This document shows, piece by piece, positions 1 to 8,159 of a stretch of DNA of 46,006 nucleotides; positions within the stretch are counted from its first letter, which is position 1, and the number at the start of each line of letters is the position of its first letter. A model generated the notes under the pieces. That model made no database searches and had not been told where the DNA came from. It was given only the letters and a program-made list of their open reading frames with translations. This DNA is from Chthoniobacterales bacterium (lineage in GTDB: Bacteria; Verrucomicrobiota; Verrucomicrobiia; Chthoniobacterales; JAATET01), in assembly GCA_036569045.1 (NCBI GenBank), contig DATCRI010000010.1, positions 1 through 46,006 of the forward strand. The letters run 5' to 3'. A program made the translations under genes and the position numbers.

Positions 1-613
1 GGATGCCGGCCGCGAGGGCAACGCCACCCGCCACGAGACCGGCGACCAGCAGATGGTTCAGCCGGTTGAGGACCTCGCTCGCAGCAATGTCGACACCGAG
101 CAGCCCGACGGGCTGACCCGCGGCGTTGACGATCGGCGCATTGGCGCTCAGCCACGTTCCGAACTCATCTTTGCTGAAGGCCTTCTCCACGTAGGGTCGA
201 TCGAGATGCAGCGCCTCGCCGTTCTCGAATTCCACCGGCGTGCCGAAGGGCGAATGATCCTCACCCGCTGGCTCGGCGTCCACGACGTAGATCCACGGCC
301 CGTGGTCCTGCGGCCTCATCGTATAGACGAACCGCACGTGGACATCGCCGCGGCGGTTGGCGTCGCGGATTGCCCGCAATTGCTTCTGGACGAGTCCGTA
401 GTCAGCCCCGGCTTCGTCGGCGGAGGTGCGAATGCGTTCGTGCGCCTCGACGTCGATGGCGCCAGCCGCGGTGGCCGCGATGGAGAGCGCCTGGCTCTGG
501 ATCTGTCGGAAAAGGATCTCTCGCGAGCCGAGAAAGGAAACCGCCACGATGACCGCAGCGGTAAACCCCGCCAGCACGGAGAGGGCAAGGGCAAGCTGGG
601 TCCGGACACGCAT
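1..613 (-). CDS. Membrane-anchored Cache-type sensor protein (C-terminus beyond window)
   Basis: Reads off the left edge, so only the N-terminal 204 residues are visible, starting at the ATG at 613. A hydrophobic segment at about residues 6-27 is followed by an extracytoplasmic domain of about 155 residues. That domain ends in a stretch (about 150-176) where an FGTWLSANAPI segment leads to VGLLGVDI, the pattern typical of the end of a Cache ligand-binding domain. A second hydrophobic segment starts near residue 187. This is the layout of a transmembrane receptor. The output domain (histidine kinase, diguanylate cyclase, adenylate cyclase or phosphatase) lies outside the window and cannot be named. 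The ligand is unknown. The upstream neighbour on the same strand ends 57 bases away. Confidence 0.75.
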   Translation of the reverse strand, partial: MRVRTQLALALSVLAGFTAAVIVAVSFLGSREILFRQIQSQALSIAATAAGAIDVEAHERIRTSADEAGADYGLVQKQLRAIRDANRRGDVHVRFVYTMRPQDHGPWIYVVDAEPAGEDHSPFGTPVEFENGEALHLDRPYVEKAFSKDEFGTWLSANAPIVNAAGQPVGLLGVDIAASEVLNRLNHLLVAGLVAGGVALAAGI

Positions 614-670
614 GGCGCCGGTTTACCAAGCCCGCCGGTGCGCCGCGAGAACGAAGGGTCCGAAAGATTT

Positions 671-1501
671 TCAGGGCTGGAACTGTGCCGCGACCGGGTT
701 GTGGTCGCTCGAAGCCGTGCCGTCCGCGACGGAGACCTTCAAAAGCTTCAACCCGCTATAAAGAATGTGGTCGAAGGTTCCATCCGGAAACTCGTGCGCC
801 GCGGGAATGGTGATGCGTTTCCCATGCGGGAGATTCTTGAAGGCCCACTCGAGGGCAGACGCGCGCAGCATCGGGATCGTGTGGTCCTTCGCGTAACGGC
901 TGTCGTCAGGATCGGAATTGAAGTCGCCACCTACGACCACGCCCGTTCCTCCGCGTGGCCCATAGAGCGCGGTCATCTCCCTGATGTGGGCGATGAGTTG
1001 CCTCGCCGCCTCCTCGCGCGGCGCGACGTTCGCATCGATGCCTCCGAGGTTGCTCTTGAAATGAACGGAGTAGGCCAGCAAGAGGCGACCACCCGGCAAC
1101 TGCAACGCGGCAAAGGCATAGCCCCGCGGCGGAAGATCCGGTCCGAGCGTCGGCTTCCACTCGGAATACCACGCGGAGTCCGCCGGCAGCTTCGAGGCAA
1201 CCACGAGATTCTGCGGCCGGGTCGTGAACGCACTGACGGTATGGACCTTCAACCCCGGCACCACGGAGCAAAGCTCCTCGGCGGCTTTCCAATCGGCGAC
1301 TTCCTGGAGAAGCAGGACGTCCGGGTTCAAGGCCTTCACGATGGCCTGCGCCTTTTTCATCTGGGCGGCCTTGGCCCGCTCCGTGGCATTCGGCCGACCG
1401 CCGGGCAGCCACTTCGTATTCCACGTCACGACCGTTAACGGAGCGGCGGGAAGATTTGCGGCGAGAAGGAGCCAGCAACCGAGAGCGAGAAGAAAGCGCA
1501 T
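671..1501 (-). CDS. Exported endonuclease/exonuclease/phosphatase (EEP) family protein
   Basis: A 276-residue protein with a probable signal peptide (residues 1-20, ending in LPAA), so it acts outside the cytoplasm. The EEP fold motifs are in order: TWNTKWL with Asn28, LLLQEV with the metal-binding Glu67, GGDFNSD (191-197) with Asp and Asn, and SDHNPV (265-270) with the catalytic His. The family is Mg-dependent phosphoesterases: DNases, sphingomyelinases and phosphoinositide phosphatases. The sequence does not tell which substrate is cleaved; an extracellular nuclease or phosphodiesterase is the best guess. The ATG at 1501 is chosen because it gives a clean signal peptide; an open frame continues upstream to 1750 but lacks a signal-like start. 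The mature domain is complete. Confidence 0.85.
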   Translation of the reverse strand: MRFLLALGCWLLLAANLPAAPLTVVTWNTKWLPGGRPNATERAKAAQMKKAQAIVKALNPDVLLLQEVADWKAAEELCSVVPGLKVHTVSAFTTRPQNLVVASKLPADSAWYSEWKPTLGPDLPPRGYAFAALQLPGGRLLLAYSVHFKSNLGGIDANVAPREEAARQLIAHIREMTALYGPRGGTGVVVGGDFNSDPDDSRYAKDHTIPMLRASALEWAFKNLPHGKRITIPAAHEFPDGTFDHILYSGLKLLKVSVADGTASSDHNPVAAQFQP

Positions 1502-1588
1502 GGGGAGATACATCCCGAGCACGTTCCGCGCCTTGCCGACCGGGAACAACGGGCGAATCGTCGCAACTGTTCGCTGGAGGAAACGACA

Positions 1589-1617
1589 ATCGCGCGCCGA
1601 GGGAATCGGCGCGCGAT
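1589..1617 (-). terminator. Hairpin terminator downstream of the 1639-2418 gene
   Basis: A perfect 12-base-pair inverted repeat (1589-1600 with 1606-1617) with a 5-base loop, made almost entirely of G and C. It lies about 20 bases past the stop codon of the leftward gene ending at 1639. On the minus strand it is followed by TGTCGTTTCC, only a short T-run, so it is a moderate rather than textbook intrinsic terminator. Confidence 0.6.
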
Positions 1618-1638
1618 GGGAGTGACTGCGGACTGCCG

Positions 1639-2418
1639 TTACTGGACAATCACCTTCACACGCTGGGGCGCGCTGATGTGCTGGGTATTGTCGTAGGCGC
1701 GAACCACGATGCGGTTGACGCCTTTGCGAAGTTTGCCGGTGGATTTCCAATTCGCGGTGCCCTTCGCTTTGCGAACGCGACCATTGGTCTTCACCGTCAC
1801 ACTCGTGACCTGCTGGTCATCGGCTGCGGTGCCGCTGATCTTCAAACGAGCATTCACGCTCTGGCGCTTCTTGATGCGGACCGTCGGGGCGTTATCGACT
1901 TTCTTCCCGGCGGAGGTCGTCACCGGAGTCACCGACACGTTCGAGACGGACAGCAGCGGCGTCTCCAGGGTTTGGAGAACCGGATCCACCACTTCGTCCA
2001 CGGTATTCAGAATGAAGGTGATCGGCTGCGTGAGGTCACCGCCGAGGACGCCTCCAACCACTCCGCCGGTCGCGTCATTGATCGCCTCGATGAGATCCGC
2101 TGCAGGAATGGAGCCGAGAACAGTGCCATTCGCATCGACGACCTGCAGGACATCCGATGTGAGTCCATCCAGCGTGGTCAACAGCGAGCTCACCGCCGAA
2201 GTCGAGAGATCGAGACTCACCTCGTAGCTGCTGTTCGGGAGCAGGGTGACGTTCAACGTCTGGTTTGTCAGGAGCAGTGCTTGCGCATGGCACGCCAGAA
2301 GCAATGAGGCGAAGACGGCCACGAGAGACGTCGTCCCTTTCCGTCGTCCCAGAAGGAAGCCGATGAGGGCCGGGCAGAAACGGGGGGACTCGATGTTGGG
2401 AGGAGTGGGAGTTTTCAT
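1639..2418 (-). CDS. Exported protein with C-terminal Ig-like/glucodextranase-B-like domain
   Basis: A 259-residue protein. I chose the ATG at 2418 because AAAGGA lies about 8 bases upstream and the N-terminus then has a basic region and a hydrophobic segment (about residues 28-44, ending in CHAQA), consistent with a long signal peptide. The middle (about 45-165) is rich in Val, Leu, Thr and Ser, with runs such as LLTTLDGLTSDVLQVVDANG, and resembles no family I can name. Residues from about 190 to the end resemble an Ig-like glucodextranase-B domain: a short SGTAADDQ segment, then VTVKTNG, a Lys-rich stretch and GVNRIVVRAYDN. That domain is common at the end of surface proteins. The lineage-specific N-terminal part gives no function. 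The gene is monocistronic, with a hairpin behind it. Confidence 0.7.
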   Translation of the reverse strand: MKTPTPPNIESPRFCPALIGFLLGRRKGTTSLVAVFASLLLACHAQALLLTNQTLNVTLLPNSSYEVSLDLSTSAVSSLLTTLDGLTSDVLQVVDANGTVLGSIPAADLIEAINDATGGVVGGVLGGDLTQPITFILNTVDEVVDPVLQTLETPLLSVSNVSVTPVTTSAGKKVDNAPTVRIKKRQSVNARLKISGTAADDQQVTSVTVKTNGRVRKAKGTANWKSTGKLRKGVNRIVVRAYDNTQHISAPQRVKVIVQ

Positions 2419-2515
2419 GGTGTTGTCCTTTTTCCTGACAATTCCGAAATCCTCGTTTTCTGTATAGATGGGGAATTTTCGGACGAACGGAGTAGCCATT
2501 CCCCCGGACACGGTT

Positions 2516-2553
2516 ACGGGATAACTCCCGTTCTACTGTCAGTAATTACCCGT
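2516..2553. promoter_or_regulatory. Inverted-repeat cluster in divergent promoter region
   Basis: The 242-base gap between two divergent genes (2419-2660) is more AT-rich than its surroundings. It contains ACGGGA-TAAC-TCCCGT (2516-2531, 6-base perfect arms) and another CCCGT at 2549-2553. These may be operator half-sites for a regulator acting on one or both genes. No convincing -35/-10 pair could be assigned. Confidence 0.3.
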
Positions 2554-2612
2554 ATTTTTCAGAGAAAAATGCTTTCCAATAACGAAGGACGAAATGTATT
2601 ACTATTTCCTAC

Positions 2613-2643
2613 CTTTCGCAGCGAAAGTCCTTTCGCAACGAAG
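2613..2643. repeat. Tandem pair of CTTTCG-N3-CGAAG palindromic words
   Basis: CTTTCGCAGCGAAAG (2613-2627) is a perfect hairpin-forming palindrome with a 3-base centre. It is followed at once by a second near-copy with arms CTTTCG and CGAAG (2630-2643). The pair sits 17 bases upstream of the ATG of the LuxR-type regulator at 2661, a place suited to autoregulation or to a structured leader. Function is inferred from position only. Confidence 0.4.
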
Positions 2644-2660
2644 ATTTGCCCCCGATTTGC

Positions 2661-3293
2661 ATGCCGCTCCGCGAAAAGACGATTGCCCTCGCCACGCGAT
2701 ATGAATCGATCGGCAGCCTGATTCGGCACTATCTCGCGAGCAACCACCGGATGAACGTCCTCTGGCAAACCAGTATCGGGGAAGATGCGATTCGCCAGTG
2801 CCGCAAGAAGCCGCCCCGCATCCTGATTACCTCCCCGATTTATCGCGATTACTCGGGTGTGAACCTTGCAAAAGCCATTCGCAAACAGAGCCCCGACGTC
2901 CGAATTCTTCTCTACGCGGGAATTCTCCATCGCGACATGGTCGACCAGATGATGGCGGCCCAGGTTCACGGCATCGTCGCCGCCTACAGTCCGCTGCCAA
3001 CCCTGATCACAGCCATCACCGTCCTTTGCGAGGGCGGGTGCTATTTCGACGGGATCACCGAGTCCATGCTTCACTCGCCGGACAAACAATCCTCGCCCCT
3101 CACCGCTCGGGAGCAATCCGTGCTCCGACTCGTCGCGGAAGGGTTCTCGACCAAGGAAATCGCGAGCGCCCTCGAGTTGAGCGTGAAAACGATCGAGAAA
3201 TTTCGTGAACGCATCATGGCCAAGCTCGGGCTGCACGACGCCGTCAAACTCACCCGTTACGCCATTCGAACCGGAATCTCCTCGCTGGACTGA
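2661..3293 (+). CDS. LuxR/NarL-type transcriptional regulator with degenerate receiver
   Basis: A 210-residue protein with the two-domain layout of NarL/FixJ response regulators: a receiver-like fold (about 5-122) and a LuxR helix-turn-helix (about 144-205). The DNA-binding part is canonical: LTAREQSVLRLVAEG, then STKEIASALELSVKTIEKF and RERIMAKLG. The receiver has lost its chemistry. The strand that should end in the phosphoacceptor Asp reads RILITSP, with Thr/Ser in its place. The N-terminal acidic pair is missing, and the conserved Lys near 107 is Ala. It is therefore unlikely to be controlled by ordinary phosphotransfer. ATG 2661 is preferred over the upstream TTG at 2646. No sensor kinase is adjacent. 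Target genes are unknown; the divergent exported-protein gene is one candidate. Confidence 0.82.
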   Translation: MPLREKTIALATRYESIGSLIRHYLASNHRMNVLWQTSIGEDAIRQCRKKPPRILITSPIYRDYSGVNLAKAIRKQSPDVRILLYAGILHRDMVDQMMAAQVHGIVAAYSPLPTLITAITVLCEGGCYFDGITESMLHSPDKQSSPLTAREQSVLRLVAEGFSTKEIASALELSVKTIEKFRERIMAKLGLHDAVKLTRYAIRTGISSLD

Positions 3294-3342
3294 AGCGCCG
3301 GCCCTCGGCCCAGCTTGGAAATCAACGGCCCCTGAAAAGCAA

Positions 3343-3369
3343 CGACGCGGCCCTTTCGGTGCCGCGTCG
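3343..3369 (+). terminator. Hairpin terminator after the LuxR-type regulator
   Basis: A perfect 9-base-pair stem, CGACGCGGC (3343-3351) with GCCGCGTCG (3361-3369), with a 9-base loop, 50 bases after the stop at 3293. The T-run is weak on the plus strand (CTTGAGTT) and somewhat better on the minus strand (GTTGCTTTT). It could therefore serve the convergent 63-codon gene as well. Confidence 0.55.
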
Positions 3370-3465
3370 CTTGAGTTCGGGGAGAACGATTTAGAAGATG
3401 GCGGATTCCGCGCCGGATGTAAATAAAAAAATCCTGCTTTTTCAAAAAATCGCACCGGGCTGATT

Positions 3466-3657
3466 TCAACCGGCGAGGGCGCGCCAGACAAAGAAGATCA
3501 CCGCGGCGATCACCACACTCGCAACAACTCCCGTCATGACGGAGGAATCCTCCTTCGGACTGCGACGATGGATGTGCGCATCGAGCCGATGCAGGCCGTT
3601 GAATTCCTCGGTTTCCGCGTCCGAAGACATCGAGTTTTTCCGTAACTTGCTTTTCAT
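3466..3657 (-). CDS. Small membrane protein, 63 residues
   Basis: A short frame with a plausible gene layout. Residues 1-40 are charged and hydrophilic. Residues about 41-60 form one hydrophobic helix, VMTGVVASVVIAAVIFFVW, ending just before the stop. This suggests a tail-anchored or single-pass inner-membrane protein. AAGGG lies about 10 bases before the ATG at 3657. A second in-frame ATG at residue 10 (MSSDAETE) is an alternative start. It matches no family I recognise. It follows the btpA-like gene on the same strand after a 125-base gap. Confidence 0.5.
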   Translation of the reverse strand: MKSKLRKNSMSSDAETEEFNGLHRLDAHIHRRSPKEDSSVMTGVVASVVIAAVIFFVWRALAG

Positions 3658-3782
3658 TCCTTGATTCCCTTTTTAAGCACGCGGGCGCTGGATTCGTCCC
3701 GCCGAAATCGGGTGTAGCCAGCTTTCCGGCGCTCGTCAAAACAAGCTCTCGGTGTCGCGAAACTTTCGGTTCCGATCTTCGA

Positions 3783-4592
3783 TCAATCCATCGCGCGACG
3801 CAGCGCGGCCACCCGTTTCTCGTCGACCGGCTTGCTCACGTCGCCGCCGCGCTTCACCGACGTCCCGACAATGAATCCGTCCGCGAACTCCAGATAATCG
3901 CCGACATTTCCCGCGGTGACGCCGCTACCCAGGAGGATCGGCGTTGTCGGGCAGGCCGCGCGCACCCGGCGCACGTCCGCGGCGTCGGTCGCGACGCCCG
4001 TGCCCGTGCCCGAGACGATCAAGGCATCGGCTAGGCCGCGTTCGACGGTATCTCGAGCCGCGATTTCAATCGGCAAGTCCCCCAGCGGACACGCGTGTTT
4101 CACGAGCACGTCGGCGTAGATCTCCGCCGCGGGAGCCAGCCGTTGCCTGAGCCGGATCGTCTCGAACGCGTTGCCCTCAATGAGTCCCTGATCGGTCACC
4201 ATGGCTCCGGTGTGGACATTCACGCGAATAAACGCGCCCCCGCAGGCCGCGCACAGCGCCAGCGCCGCGGCCGCGTCGTTGCGCAGGACGTTGAATCCGA
4301 CTGGCAGCCGGACCGTTGCCTTCACCGCCGCCCCCGCCACGGCCATTGCAGCGATCGTTTCCGGCGGAACCGCTCCCCGCGTGAACGGAATATCTCCGAA
4401 GTTTTCCACCACGAGGACGTCCGCCCCACCTCGCTCGTAAGCGAGGGCATCCGCGACCGCGGACTTCACGACCGGGGCGAAATCTCCACCCCACTGCGGC
4501 GACCCCGGAAGAGGCTTCAGATGAACCACGCCGATCATCGCCGCGCGGCCCGCCGGCAAAACCCCGGCGATGGATTGCTGATATCTTGCCAT
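3783..4592 (-). CDS. BtpA family protein (TIM-barrel, photosystem I biogenesis protein-like)
   Basis: A 269-residue protein with the BtpA/SgcQ family pattern. The family's opening signature [13 protein letters not shown] sits near residue 20. [22 protein letters not shown] and a late glycine segment, [12 protein letters not shown], follow, as expected of a phosphate-binding TIM barrel. In cyanobacteria BtpA affects photosystem I stability, but most family members are in non-photosynthetic bacteria, where the role is open and possibly related to sugar or nucleoside metabolism. The start at 4592 gives the usual length; an internal ATG at 4538 would begin right at the signature. The 4592 start codon shares bases with the ATG of the divergent ATP-grasp gene at 4591, so one of the two starts is probably further in. 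Confidence 0.85.
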   Translation of the reverse strand: MARYQQSIAGVLPAGRAAMIGVVHLKPLPGSPQWGGDFAPVVKSAVADALAYERGGADVLVVENFGDIPFTRGAVPPETIAAMAVAGAAVKATVRLPVGFNVLRNDAAAALALCAACGGAFIRVNVHTGAMVTDQGLIEGNAFETIRLRQRLAPAAEIYADVLVKHACPLGDLPIEIAARDTVERGLADALIVSGTGTGVATDAADVRRVRAACPTTPILLGSGVTAGNVGDYLEFADGFIVGTSVKRGGDVSKPVDEKRVAALRRAMD

Positions 4593-6183
4593 GTCTGCCG
4601 GCGAAGTTCCGGCCTTTCTCCGAAATTGGCAATTCGATCTTGCATTGGGAAGGGCGGTTGGCACCTTTCCAGCTTACATGCAGGGGATGTTTACCGATTA
4701 CGAGGTCGGGGGGTTTTTCGACGAGATGTTCGACTCGGCCGGCAAGGTGCGCCCCCATTATGCAAAATTGCTCGAACGCTTCTCCGACATGGAGCCGGCG
4801 GAACTCGAACGAAAGAACGCCCTCGCGGCGAGTTCGTATCTGAGCCAGGGGATCACCTTCACCGTCTATAGCGGAGACGAAGGCACCGAGCGGATTTTCC
4901 CGTTCGACCTGATTCCGCGCATCGTTGCGGCCAAGGAATGGGAACACGTCGAACGCGGTCTCGTGCAGCGACTCACGGCGCTGAACATGTTCCTCCACGA
5001 TGTCTATCATGACCAGCGCATCGTGAAGGAGGGCATCGTTCCCGACTACATCGTCAATGGCGCGAAGCATTTCCGACCGGAGTTCATGGGATTCGACGTG
5101 CCGAAGGATATTTATATCCACGTTTGCGGCACGGATCTCATTCGCGACGACAAGGGCAATTACCTCGTGCTCGAAGACAACGGTCGCTGCCCGTCCGGCG
5201 TCTCGTATCTCCTCGAGAATCGCCAGGCCATGAAACGGGTTTTCCCGGGCCTCTTCGCCAAGCACGGCGTGCGCCCGGTGGATCGCTATCCTCAGGAGCT
5301 ACTCGCCGTGCTCCGGCACATCGCTCCCAACGACAACCCCGATCCGACCGTCGCGGTGCTGACTCCCGGCATCTACAATTCCGCGTATTTCGAGCATTCG
5401 TTCCTCGCCCGCGAGATGGGCATCGAGATCGTCACCGGCGCCGATCTGGTCGTGCAAAACCAGCGCGTCTATATGAAGACGACGAAGGGCCTCAAGCAGG
5501 TCGACGTCATCTATCGCCGCATCGACGACGACTTCCTCGATCCGCTCGTCTTTCGCAAGGACTCCGTCCTCGGTGTCCCCGGCCTCGTGGAAGCCTACCG
5601 GGCTGGCAATGTCGCCCTCGCGAACTCGATCGGCACCGGCGTTGCCGACGACAAGGCGACGTATTACTACGTGCCGGCGATGATCAAATTCTACCTCGGC
5701 GAGGAACCAATTCTCCCAAACGTGCAGACATTCCTTTCTGCCGTCGAATCCGACCGGAAATACATTCTCGAGAACATGGAGAATCTGGTCGTGAAATCCG
5801 CCAACGAAAGCGGCGGCTACGGCATGCTCATCGGGCCGCACGCCACCAAGGAACAGGTGGAGAAATTCCGACAGGCCGTCATCGCAGATCCGCGCGGTTA
5901 CGTGGCGCAGCCGGTCATTAGTCTCTCGCGGTCGCCGTCCTTCTGCGAGGGCAACATCGAAGGCCGGCACATCGATCTCCGTCCCTACGTCCTCTGCGGC
6001 GAAAAGATATCCATCGTCCCCGGCGGACTCACCCGGGTGGCCATGAAAAAGGGCTCTCTCGTCGTGAACTCCTCCCAGGGCGGCGGCAGCAAAGACACCT
6101 GGGTCCTCGACGAGGAAGATGAGCCATCCGTCGCTGAACCCAGTCAATCCCAGACCCAATCCTCCTCCTCAACCCTCGCTTGA
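4591..6183 (+). CDS. Circularly permuted ATP-grasp protein (DUF404/DUF407 type)
   Basis: A frame of 530 codons. Family signatures: [15 protein letters not shown] near residue 33, [20 protein letters not shown] (about 90-109), [19 protein letters not shown] (about 192-210) and [18 protein letters not shown] (about 400-417). These are the marks of the circularly permuted ATP-grasp proteins placed by comparative genomics among amide-bond-forming ligases. They are usually encoded with an alpha-E protein and often a transglutaminase-like protease. The partner alpha-E gene starts 3 bases downstream, so the two are surely co-translated. Residues 1-29 are atypical, and the ATG at 4678 or 4687 (just before FTDYEVGG) is a likely alternative start. 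That would free the promoter shared with the btpA-like gene. The acidic, Gln/Ser-rich tail (last about 25 residues) looks disordered. The substrate is unknown. Confidence 0.88.
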   Translation: MSAGEVPAFLRNWQFDLALGRAVGTFPAYMQGMFTDYEVGGFFDEMFDSAGKVRPHYAKLLERFSDMEPAELERKNALAASSYLSQGITFTVYSGDEGTERIFPFDLIPRIVAAKEWEHVERGLVQRLTALNMFLHDVYHDQRIVKEGIVPDYIVNGAKHFRPEFMGFDVPKDIYIHVCGTDLIRDDKGNYLVLEDNGRCPSGVSYLLENRQAMKRVFPGLFAKHGVRPVDRYPQELLAVLRHIAPNDNPDPTVAVLTPGIYNSAYFEHSFLAREMGIEIVTGADLVVQNQRVYMKTTKGLKQVDVIYRRIDDDFLDPLVFRKDSVLGVPGLVEAYRAGNVALANSIGTGVADDKATYYYVPAMIKFYLGEEPILPNVQTFLSAVESDRKYILENMENLVVKSANESGGYGMLIGPHATKEQVEKFRQAVIADPRGYVAQPVISLSRSPSFCEGNIEGRHIDLRPYVLCGEKISIVPGGLTRVAMKKGSLVVNSSQGGGSKDTWVLDEEDEPSVAEPSQSQTQSSSSTLA

Positions 6184-6186
6184 TAG

Positions 6187-7167
6187 ATGCTAAGTCGCGT
6201 TGCTGATTCCTGTTACTGGTTGAGCCGTTACATTGAACGGGCGGAGACCAATGCCCGCCTCCTCAATGTGAACATGAACCTCATGCTCGATCTCGAGGAT
6301 GCGGATAAGGACTCGGTGCGCCAGCATTGGCAGCCCGTCCTCGCCTCGCTCGAGGATCAGGAGCTTTTCAGCACGCTTTACGATCACATCGACGCGGAAT
6401 CGGTCATGGAATTCATGACCTTCGAGAAGAAGAATCCGAACTCGATCATCTCGAGCATCTCCGCCGCGCGTGAGAACGCCCGCACGGTGCGCGAGCAGAT
6501 CTCGAGCGAGATGTGGGAGCATCTCAACAAACTCTATCTCTACCTCCGCACCGAGCACGCCCGCTCCGACTACCGCCAGACGCCTCACGACTTCTACCGG
6601 AGCATCATCGACGGCTCGCACCTCTTTCAGGGGATCACCGACGCGACGATGACTCATGGCGAAGGCTGGGATTTCCTCCAGGCCGGCAAATATCTCGAAC
6701 GCGCGGATTCCACGTCCCGCGTCCTGGACGTCAAATATCACATCCTGCTGCCGCGCGGCGAGAGTGTCGGCGGCAATGTCGACCTGACGCAATGGATGGC
6801 CGTTCTGAAATCCTGCAGTGCTCTCGAGGCCTACCTCAAGATCCGCATCGGCCACGTCACGGCCTGGGACGTCGCCGAGTTCCTCATTCTTCACCCCACC
6901 TTTCCTCGCTCGATCCGATTCAGCGTTGATCATATGGACCGGGCGATTCGTCGCATCGCAGGAAGCAGCGCGTCTGGATTTCCCTGCGAGGCCGAGCGTC
7001 TTTCGGGACTTCTGCGCGCCAGCGTCGATTACGCCACCATCGAGAGCGTCTTCGAAGTCGGCCTTCATCAGTATCTCGACCGCACCCAGCTGCGTCTCAT
7101 CGAGATCGCCGCGACCCTCAGCAAGACCTATTGCGAGTGGCTCGATGAAACGGCCTCGGCAGCCTGA
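6187..7167 (+). CDS. Alpha-E domain protein (DUF403)
   Basis: A 326-residue, mostly helical protein that opens with the diagnostic alpha-E signature MLSRVADSCYWLSRYIERAE. Further family features are LYLYLRTEHARSDYRQTPHD near the middle and a C-terminal helix ending in TYCEWLDE. Alpha-E proteins have no known enzymatic residues. They occur almost always beside circularly permuted ATP-grasp proteins, as here (3-base gap), and are thought to form a complex or supply a substrate for peptide-like ligation. There is no transglutaminase-like gene next door, although one often completes this set in other bacteria. Length is normal for the family. Confidence 0.92.
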   Translation: MLSRVADSCYWLSRYIERAETNARLLNVNMNLMLDLEDADKDSVRQHWQPVLASLEDQELFSTLYDHIDAESVMEFMTFEKKNPNSIISSISAARENARTVREQISSEMWEHLNKLYLYLRTEHARSDYRQTPHDFYRSIIDGSHLFQGITDATMTHGEGWDFLQAGKYLERADSTSRVLDVKYHILLPRGESVGGNVDLTQWMAVLKSCSALEAYLKIRIGHVTAWDVAEFLILHPTFPRSIRFSVDHMDRAIRRIAGSSASGFPCEAERLSGLLRASVDYATIESVFEVGLHQYLDRTQLRLIEIAATLSKTYCEWLDETASAA

Positions 7168-7229
7168 ATCTTCCCCGATTCTCGTCAAAGGTCGGTTCGG
7201 ATTGGGGGATTGCGAGCGCGATTCCTGCC

Positions 7230-8159
7230 GTGGCATCATTGGTCGCCTCGCCCGCTGTGACCTCGCTGCATCCGACCACGCTTGCCTTCGAAGACTGGAA
7301 TCTCCGAAAGACTCGACATGAAAACCGGGTGGCGCCCTTTGTCGAAGCGCACCTCGCCCGCTCGTCCGCAGGCGAGTGCCATCCGATCTACGACTTCCTT
7401 TTCGAATACTACTCTCTCCGCCCCTCCCTTCTCCTCCGCTGGCATCCCGGCGTTGGCATCGTCCTCACGGGTCCGGAGGCCCTCGCCTGCCTCGCTTTCC
7501 CTCATTATCGAGAGCGAGAAAATCCCGCAGGCGTCAGCGTCTGTCCTCAGACCTTCAAAATCGAACGGCTTCCGTTTCTGCGCTGGTTGCGACAGTTCCT
7601 CCGGAACGTGCAAACCCGCCCGCCTTTCTTCGGTTGCTCGGGTCTTCACGAATGGGCCATGGTTTATCAGACACGGAATGTCAGACACCCAGCATGGCCC
7701 CTGCGGTTTTGTGCCGATACGATTGCCCGGATCGTGGAATCCCTTCCGATTTGTTGCAGTCACTACGACGCGTTTCGATTCTTCACGCCCGCAGCCGAGC
7801 CTCTGAATCGCCTCCGCCCCACCCGTCAATTGGCCGATCAGTTCGACCAACCGGGCTGCCTTCACGCGAACATGGACCTCTACAAATGGTCCTACAAACT
7901 CGCCCCCTTCACGTCGTCCGAACTGGTCGCCGACGCCTTTTTGCTCGCTCGGGACATTCGCGAGATCGATATGCGCGCCAGTCCCTACGACTTTTCAAAC
8001 CTCGGCTTTGCTCCCATTCCCATCGAGACGACTCCAGGCCGCACCGAATACGAGGGTTTTCAAAGAAGTTTTCATCAGCGCGCGATTCCGATCCGCGAAC
8101 GTCTGCTGGATGTTTGCGAGACGCTCCTCGAGCAGCTCGAATCTACGACGCCGGAGTAA
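7230..8159 (+). CDS. Conserved protein of the family often labelled 3-methyladenine DNA glycosylase
   Basis: A 309-residue soluble protein beginning at a GTG. Recognisable family stretches are HPIYDFLFEYYSLRPSLLLR (about 51-70), GLHEWAMVYQT (about 138-148), a CLHANMDLYKWSYKL segment (about 210-225) and MRASPYDFSNLG (about 251-262). Databases often call this family 3-methyladenine DNA glycosylase. I see none of the helix-hairpin-helix or AlkA/Tag/AAG features needed for that activity, so the name should be treated as doubtful. It follows the alpha-E gene by 62 bases on the same strand and may belong to its operon. The 3' end overlaps the convergent gene by 17 bases. Confidence 0.65.
   Translation: MASLVASPAVTSLHPTTLAFEDWNLRKTRHENRVAPFVEAHLARSSAGECHPIYDFLFEYYSLRPSLLLRWHPGVGIVLTGPEALACLAFPHYRERENPAGVSVCPQTFKIERLPFLRWLRQFLRNVQTRPPFFGCSGLHEWAMVYQTRNVRHPAWPLRFCADTIARIVESLPICCSHYDAFRFFTPAAEPLNRLRPTRQLADQFDQPGCLHANMDLYKWSYKLAPFTSSELVADAFLLARDIREIDMRASPYDFSNLGFAPIPIETTPGRTEYEGFQRSFHQRAIPIRERLLDVCETLLEQLESTTPE

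Noticed and set aside
53-1438. Plus-strand open frame of 461 codons at the left edge
   Set aside because: It is antisense to the sensor (1-613) and the EEP protein (671-1501), both with recognisable motifs and signal or membrane segments.
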